Positions 15,243 to 19,772 of a stretch of DNA of 19,772 nt are shown one piece after another (positions within the stretch are counted from its first letter, which is position 1; every line of letters begins with the position of its first letter). The notes beneath the pieces are model-generated. The model was not told where the DNA came from and did not search any database. It worked only from the letters and a program-made list of their open reading frames with translations. The stretch comes from Weeksellaceae bacterium (GTDB lineage: Bacteria > Bacteroidota > Bacteroidia > Flavobacteriales > Weeksellaceae), in NCBI GenBank assembly GCA_028698395.1, contig JAQVDG010000006.1, forward strand, positions 1 to 19,772. The letters run 5' to 3'. The position numbers were made by a program, and so were the translations under genes.

Positions 15243-16183
15243 TTATGTTAGAAATTACAAATAAAAACATTTGGACAGGTCGAACTGACGATGAGGACGG
15301 AGATTTAGGAATTCGCTGGCATCAAAAAATTCAACTTAAAAATTTCAGTGCTTTAGCACGACAAACAGAACCGAATATTGCTTTGCTCGGATTTTGCTCG
15401 GATGAAGGTGTACGCAGAAATAAAGGAAGAATTGGCGCAAAAAAAGCTCCGGATTTAATTCGGAAAGCTTTGGCAAATTTACCTTATGATTTGGAGTCAA
15501 AAAAGTCGATTTTTGATTTTGGAAACATTGTTTTGAATGATGAAAATTTAGAAAAAGCAAGAGGAATTCAAGTGGAATGTGTGTCGGAATTGATTCGGAA
15601 TAATTTTTTTCCAATTGTATTGGGAGGCGGGCACGAAACAGCTTTTGGTAATTTTCTGGGAACGGAACAACATTTTGAAAACATCGGAATCATCAATATT
15701 GATGCGCATTTTGACCTTCGTGTTCCGGTGGAACACAGTACTTCCGGAACTCCTTTTTTTGAAATGGCATATCATTGTCAAACTCATGGAAAAGAATTTC
15801 ATTATTTTGTTGTTGGAATTCAAAAAACAGCTAATACGGCAGCTCTTTTTGAACGAGCTAAAGAATTGGGAACTGAAGTGATTTTAGCAGATGAAATTCA
15901 CATTGATTTGAATTTTGCTTTGCGGAAATTGGAGGATTTTATTCAAAAATTCGATTCGGTTTACTTAAGTTTGGATTTGGACGTGTTGGATGCTGCCTTT
16001 GCACCGGGCGTAAGTGCACCTTGTGTTAATGGATTAAATATTTTTCAGGTGAAATCTATTGTTCAAACCATTCTTCGTTCGGGAAAAATTAAATTGTTTG
16101 ATGTTGTGGAATATAATCCGGAATATGATAGGGATAATCAAACAGCGAAAACAGCTGCACATTTGATTTCGGAATTTGTTTGA
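15239..16183 (+). CDS. hutG: Formimidoylglutamase (ureohydrolase family)
   Basis: Predicted to hydrolyse N-formimidoyl-L-glutamate to glutamate and formamide, the last step of one histidine-degradation route. The 314-residue protein has the N-terminal WTGRTDDEDGDLGIRWHQ (12-29) typical of HutG and the full binuclear manganese site: His132 in LGGGHE, Asp155, His157 and Asp159 in IDAHFD, and Asp246 and Asp248 in SLDLDVLDAAFAPG. The ATG at 15239 overlaps the previous stop; an ATG two codons later (MLEITN) is an alternative start. No hutH, hutU or hutI is in the window. Arginase or agmatinase activity is a less likely alternative because of the WTGR-type N-terminus. No clear terminator separates it from the convergent CotH-like gene. 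Confidence 0.92.
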   Translation: MIMLEITNKNIWTGRTDDEDGDLGIRWHQKIQLKNFSALARQTEPNIALLGFCSDEGVRRNKGRIGAKKAPDLIRKALANLPYDLESKKSIFDFGNIVLNDENLEKARGIQVECVSELIRNNFFPIVLGGGHETAFGNFLGTEQHFENIGIINIDAHFDLRVPVEHSTSGTPFFEMAYHCQTHGKEFHYFVVGIQKTANTAALFERAKELGTEVILADEIHIDLNFALRKLEDFIQKFDSVYLSLDLDVLDAAFAPGVSAPCVNGLNIFQVKSIVQTILRSGKIKLFDVVEYNPEYDRDNQTAKTAAHLISEFV

Positions 16184-16226
16184 GAATTCCTAAAACCACA
16201 TAAAAATTTAATTAAAAAATGAAAAT

Positions 16227-17435
16227 TTAGTTAAATGAATTGACATAATTATCGAGATAAGCCGCACGTGCATCTAACCAATTCAGTGTGTTTTGTAAAT
16301 CATTTTCGATATTTCCTGATGAATTTCTTGCTCCCCAAACTTGATGATCGGCTTCAATCGCCTGACCTACCAAATCGGCATAATCTTTTACATGATTTTT
16401 TAATTTTTCAAAATGATTTGACCGAAACCAATTCCATCTTTCTTTGAAAAGATTTCGGATATGTGGATCTTCCATGAATTTACTAAAGAAGTTTTTTCCT
16501 ACATAACTTCCATTAACAAATATGGGTTTATCTACCGTATTCAGATTATAATGTTGTTGATTGAACGAATAACCATACGCCCAATCAAAATCCCAAATAA
16601 TTCCCATTCTGTATTTTCCACCGGCTAATTTATTGATATAAGTGCTTTTAGGGTGGTTGATTTCTGTGTTTTGGGTTAATTCATAGACAATCATATAATT
16701 TACAAAAGACAAATCATCAAAATAATCTAAATAATTGTTGTTTGGAAAAGAAGGGTCTGCCACTAAGCTTTCAAAAGTTTCAAAATCATTTTTAATTTGA
16801 TTGAATTTCTGTTGATTTATATCCTCCGGATGGGCAATCATGACAGGTAAATCGAATTTTTCTGATTTGAATTGCCAATCTTCATCAAAATAAGTGTCTA
16901 ATTCGAGTAATACGCCATCTTCTCCTACATCTATTCGATTCGGACCGACTTCTTTGTGCTCCATAAAGGCATAAAAACCTCTGTACTCGCCATTAATTGT
17001 AAGTTCTACGGGAATGACGTGGTTGGTAAACGGAATTCCTAATATTCTTGCCGTTTCAAAAGGAATAGAATTATAAAGCATGGAACCATCTAAATATTCT
17101 GAAAGAAGAATCCAGGATTTGTAAGGAGCGAGTCCGAATAATGAAGTCTTACTCTCTAATTTGATTCGATACGGTTTTTTAGGATAATTCCAACTATCGT
17201 TTCCACGTCCTCTGATTTCGGTTCTTCCGGAATAGCTGTCGTATTTATTTTTTCCATCTATGGTAATATCAGCTGAAAGATAAGTGCCTTTTTCTATCAC
17301 TTCTTCATTGTTGTCTATATTAATGTAGATATGAGGAATTATCGCTTGTTCTGATGTGTAATCATCTGATGAGGAATCTTCGTCTTTGCATGAAAAAAAT
17401 GCAAAAAGGATTGAAAATAAAAGAAAATATCTCAT
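16227..17435 (-). CDS. CotH-like kinase family surface lipoprotein
   Basis: A 402-residue lipoprotein: the signal ends in FFSC (Cys16), followed by KDEDSSSDD. The CKDED run matches the lipoprotein export signal known from Capnocytophaga and Flavobacterium, so exposure on the cell surface is predicted. The CotH fold is shown by RTEIRGRGNDSW (71-82), KKPYRIKL (86-93), LFGLAPYKSWILLSEY (99-114), PVELTINGEYRGFYAFMEH (142-160), GVLLELD (174-180) and IIWDFDWAYG (279-288). B. subtilis CotH is a protein kinase with an atypical fold. Here the DFD acidic pair (282, 284) is present, but the preceding NTEINHPKS has no obvious catalytic-loop aspartate, so activity is uncertain. It has its own candidate promoter and is separated from the HmuY-like operon by a terminator. 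Confidence 0.88.
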   Translation of the reverse strand: MRYFLLFSILFAFFSCKDEDSSSDDYTSEQAIIPHIYINIDNNEEVIEKGTYLSADITIDGKNKYDSYSGRTEIRGRGNDSWNYPKKPYRIKLESKTSLFGLAPYKSWILLSEYLDGSMLYNSIPFETARILGIPFTNHVIPVELTINGEYRGFYAFMEHKEVGPNRIDVGEDGVLLELDTYFDEDWQFKSEKFDLPVMIAHPEDINQQKFNQIKNDFETFESLVADPSFPNNNYLDYFDDLSFVNYMIVYELTQNTEINHPKSTYINKLAGGKYRMGIIWDFDWAYGYSFNQQHYNLNTVDKPIFVNGSYVGKNFFSKFMEDPHIRNLFKERWNWFRSNHFEKLKNHVKDYADLVGQAIEADHQVWGARNSSGNIENDLQNTLNWLDARAAYLDNYVNSFN

Positions 17436-17483
17436 GTTGTTTTGTCTAAAGTGCTAATGTACTATCTAAAATGGTTAATTTCT

Positions 17484-17491
17484 CAAAGTTA
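17484..17491 (-). promoter_or_regulatory. Candidate -7 box TAACTTTG for the CotH-like gene
   Basis: TAACTTTG on the minus strand fits TAnnTTTG, 48 bp before the ATG and after the terminator of the upstream gene. That position makes an independent transcript likely. The -33 region is AT-rich without a clear TTTG. Confidence 0.42.
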
Positions 17492-17533
17492 AATAATTTT
17501 TTCCTGAAAATATATTTAATTGTATTGAAATTA

Positions 17534-17565
17534 AAAAGGTTGCATTCAAGCGAATGCAACCTTTT
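17534..17565 (-). terminator. Strong intrinsic terminator after the HmuY-like/T9SS gene
   Basis: A perfect stem GGTTGCATTC (17538-17547) with GAATGCAACC (17552-17561) has a 4-base loop and extends by four A-T pairs on each side to 14 bp. On the minus strand it is followed by TTTTT, 41 bp after the stop at 17606. It is the clearest terminator in the window. Confidence 0.9.
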
Positions 17566-17605
17566 CTAAATAAGCAAATAAATTCAGCGAAAATCATTTT
17601 TGAGT

Positions 17606-18832
17606 TTACTCAATTACAATTTTCTTTGTGTCGGAATATTTTCCGGAATTGAACTTTAAAATATAAATACCTTTTGATAAGTGATTCAAGTTGATTTTAT
17701 GGTTAAAATAACCGTTGGATTGTAATTGTTCTTGTGCTACTAATTTTCCGGTCATATCATAAATTTCAACTTTTGCCGGCTGGATTTCATTGGATTCATA
17801 CAGCAAATTCAAAATTTTTCCTTTAACTGGATTCGGATAAATGCTTAGTGAATTTTTCTCATCAAAATTCAAAACAGACATTTGCCCGGTTACATCTTCG
17901 TAAGCCAATTCAAAATTCCCGGTGGAAGAACCATCGAATGAAATGAAATGAAAACGGAAAACTTTACCGTTGTTGTATTTCAGGAAATAATAAGTATCAG
18001 AATCTACAATGTATCCACTTCCGTCAAATTGTTTCCAATCGTAACCAACTGTATTGATTTCTTCTTTATACTCTGATTCGTCAATTGAATTCACATTGGT
18101 ATTAGTACTTTTTGCAACGGTTACATTTGGATTTTGTAAAGCACCAATGACAGGGTACATAATTTCTAAATCAGTTGTATAAGTCTGAAAAACTAAATCC
18201 CAGTTTTCTAAATCAGGTGAAGCCACTACGGATTGGTTTTGAGTAAGGCTGTAGAAATTAAATAATTTCCCCTGATTTTCAGAATTTGGAAGAACTACGG
18301 TTTGTGGATTTTCCCAAGTTGAATTTGTAGTGTTCCAGTTGGCATATTTGAAAGTATAGCCGTTATAAAAATCATCAATCATGAATTTTTTGAAATTGCC
18401 ATCCGCATATTTCAAAACATAAACAATTGTTCCGGTTACATGGTGAGTCACCGAATTGTATTCTCCCCATCCGTAAGATGCAGAGCCATAATCAAAAGCA
18501 CCGCCTTCCCATAGGGTGTCGCTGTTGTACAATTGAATCCAATTGTCTATGTTTGCAGGATTGATAGTTGCATAATCATCCGGATTATCAGAAGCTTCAT
18601 ATACTTCGATTCCTAATCCGTCGTTGATTCTTTCTGCAAATAAAAAGGCACTTGTTCTCATGAAAGCAATGTCCCAAGAAGCGACATCAAAACTTTCTGA
18701 CTGACCGGTCTCGAAATCAAAATATACATTTTTTGAATAACCGGGCTCTAAAGACAAACTCACGGTGGTTTCTTGTGCAGAAACACTTCCTGCACCAATT
18801 AAAATCCCTAAAAGTAAATTAAATTTTTTCAT
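17606..18832 (-). CDS. Two-lobed HmuY-like protein with T9SS type A sorting domain
   Basis: A 408-residue secreted protein. A type I signal peptide runs from MKKFNLLLG to about VSA (residue 19). Two HmuY-like lobes follow: the first has SWDIAFMRT (52-60) and FDYGSASYGWGEYN (113-126) with TIVYVLKYADGNFKKF (135-150); the second has ENWDLVFQT (209-217) and DTYYFLKYNNGKVFRFHF (279-296). Residues 328-408 are a T9SS type A domain: SIYPNPVKGKILN, VEIYDMTGKLV, LNHLSKGIYILKF and KKIVIE. HmuY-type proteins bind haem at the cell surface; here T9SS should export the protein to the surface or medium. The haem ligands cannot be fixed by eye. It lies 28 bp downstream of a paralogue lacking the sorting domain and ends at a strong terminator. 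Confidence 0.85.
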   Translation of the reverse strand: MKKFNLLLGILIGAGSVSAQETTVSLSLEPGYSKNVYFDFETGQSESFDVASWDIAFMRTSAFLFAERINDGLGIEVYEASDNPDDYATINPANIDNWIQLYNSDTLWEGGAFDYGSASYGWGEYNSVTHHVTGTIVYVLKYADGNFKKFMIDDFYNGYTFKYANWNTTNSTWENPQTVVLPNSENQGKLFNFYSLTQNQSVVASPDLENWDLVFQTYTTDLEIMYPVIGALQNPNVTVAKSTNTNVNSIDESEYKEEINTVGYDWKQFDGSGYIVDSDTYYFLKYNNGKVFRFHFISFDGSSTGNFELAYEDVTGQMSVLNFDEKNSLSIYPNPVKGKILNLLYESNEIQPAKVEIYDMTGKLVAQEQLQSNGYFNHKINLNHLSKGIYILKFNSGKYSDTKKIVIE

Positions 18833-18860
18833 ATAATTGATATTAATTGAATGGTTAAAA

Positions 18861-19772
18861 TTATTTTAATAAATCATATTTAAACTGCGGATATCCTCTC
18901 ACGCCGTTTTCATTTTCTAATGCGGTAAATTTCAGTTTATAATAATTTCCTTCTGCATCTTTGATAATGTAGAAGATAGTGTCATACAGATATTTATCCG
19001 GTGGTGTAACTTTTCGCCAACTGGCTCCGATTGTTCGTTGGCTTAGGTTAAGTTTTTCTTCGTTGATATCATTTACAGAAAAATTATCATAGCTGAATTC
19101 ATCTGTATAAACCCGATAAGCTTTTACATTTCCAAGTGGATTGGTTTCTACATAATCAGAATAACCATAAGCGGTAAATCCTGCTCCCGGAAGGGATTCC
19201 ACTTCAGTTTTTACAGTAAAATTCAAATCCCACCGATTGCTTTCCGGCTCTACATTCACCACATTTTCTGTAGTAAAGCTGAAGAAAGTGAAATTGAAGT
19301 TTTCAGTTTTTGAAATAAGTACTTCTTGATAGTTATTTGCATTTAAATCAGCGTATTGTAAAATATAATCATTTCCTTGTCGTAAGATTCTGATTTTTTT
19401 ATATCCTCTTTCCGCACCGGCAATGGCTACTCCGCCGGATTCAGGAGTATCGGTGCCGATTTCGTATCCTAATTTTAGCAGATAGACATAGTTTTCATTA
19501 TCGTCGATTGAAATTTCATCAATCACAGTTCCGTCGATATTGCCGGATGGGTCGTCCACATATTGGTCAGAACCTTCTACCAAAAAAACCATTTTTGATT
19601 TTAAATCTTGAATTTCGGCAGTTGAAACTTGGTTAATATCAGTTGAACTTAATTTTCCTGCAAACATATAAAGTGAAGTATTTAGTTTTACCCGGAAGTT
19701 TTCACCGGAATAAAATCCAAGATCCCAACTATCTCTTCGTATGCTTGTTTCTTTTTTTGAACGTAATTCTAA
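18861..19772 (-). CDS. HmuY family protein, 5' partial
   Basis: The open frame continues to the right edge, so the start is outside; the ATG at 19667 is internal (residue 36 of the visible part). The first visible residues include RRDSWDLGFYSGENFRV, the conserved HmuY-type opening, and a second lobe starts at SNRWDLNFTV, followed by IGASWRKV and IFYIIKDAEGNYYKLKFTA. The visible 303 residues align segment by segment with the downstream T9SS-sorted protein, but this one stops right after the second lobe (YPQFKYDLLK) with no sorting domain. HmuY relatives are often lipoproteins next to a TonB-dependent haem receptor; both signal and receptor would lie beyond the window. Co-transcription with the 28-bp distant next gene is likely. 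Confidence 0.85.
   Translation of the reverse strand, partial: LELRSKKETSIRRDSWDLGFYSGENFRVKLNTSLYMFAGKLSSTDINQVSTAEIQDLKSKMVFLVEGSDQYVDDPSGNIDGTVIDEISIDDNENYVYLLKLGYEIGTDTPESGGVAIAGAERGYKKIRILRQGNDYILQYADLNANNYQEVLISKTENFNFTFFSFTTENVVNVEPESNRWDLNFTVKTEVESLPGAGFTAYGYSDYVETNPLGNVKAYRVYTDEFSYDNFSVNDINEEKLNLSQRTIGASWRKVTPPDKYLYDTIFYIIKDAEGNYYKLKFTALENENGVRGYPQFKYDLLK

Noticed and set aside
15548..15823. Minus-strand ORF (and a plus-strand +1-frame ORF at 15615-15881) inside hutG
   Set aside because: Both overlap conserved metal-binding segments of formimidoylglutamase and have no support of their own; hutG itself is intact, so no frameshift is implied.
16207..16216. Palindrome TTTAATTAAA between hutG and the CotH-like gene
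   Set aside because: Consists only of A and T in an AT-rich spacer; expected by chance and without a T-tract arrangement.
19665..19667. ATG as start of the HmuY-like gene at the right edge
   Set aside because: The conserved SWDLGF opening lies upstream of it in the same open frame, so the real start is outside the window.

Overview
The window looks like chromosomal DNA from a low-GC member of the Flavobacteriia (Bacteroidota). The genus cannot be named from sequence alone. The lineage signs are: a type IX secretion (T9SS) type A C-terminal domain, HmuY-like proteins, the XrtF exosortase pair, a GYDIA-type GHMP kinase, a surface-lipoprotein signal (CKDED), TAnnTTTG-type -7 boxes, and several TTG or GTG starts without clear Shine-Dalgarno sequences. 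Two genes run off the ends: an LTA-synthase-like sulfatase (5' end missing at the left edge) and a HmuY-like protein (5' end missing at the right edge, minus strand). I see no rRNA, tRNA, CRISPR array or insertion sequence.

Left part (2-5126, plus strand): an envelope block with an LTA-synthase-like phosphotransferase overlapping a GT9-GT2 fusion glycosyltransferase, probably acting on LPS core or another surface glycan. It is followed by fabD (fatty acid synthesis) and a GYDIA-family GHMP kinase (probably mevalonate pathway). A minus-strand MBL-fold hydrolase converges on the kinase with a 4-bp stop-to-stop overlap.

Middle (5894-8313): a gene-poor island. A non-coding stretch of about 400 bp ends in a 32-bp-period tandem repeat with internal dyads, directly in front of a DUF4143-type AAA ATPase. 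A small b-type cytochrome membrane protein follows. The sequence around its start codon is duplicated behind the gene as a dead remnant. A bidirectional terminator then meets rsmG.

Centre (8286-16183): rsmG and a GAF/fRMsr-like gene form a minus-strand operon, divergent from a long plus-strand series: xrtF, its membrane partner, an alpha/beta hydrolase, mutS, an M48 lipoprotein protease, a TRIC/UPF0126 channel and formimidoylglutamase. Gaps are short or negative through the hydrolase; mutS and later genes may have promoters of their own.

Right part (16227-19772, minus strand): a surface-lipoprotein CotH-like kinase. Separated from it by a strong hairpin terminator are two adjacent, mutually similar HmuY-like proteins. 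One carries a T9SS sorting domain. The other lacks it and continues off the window. The pair suggests haem or iron capture with one secreted and one differently localised paralogue. The most interesting leads are this pair, the dyad-containing repeat array before the ATPase, the orphan XrtF system and the GT9-GT2 fusion.
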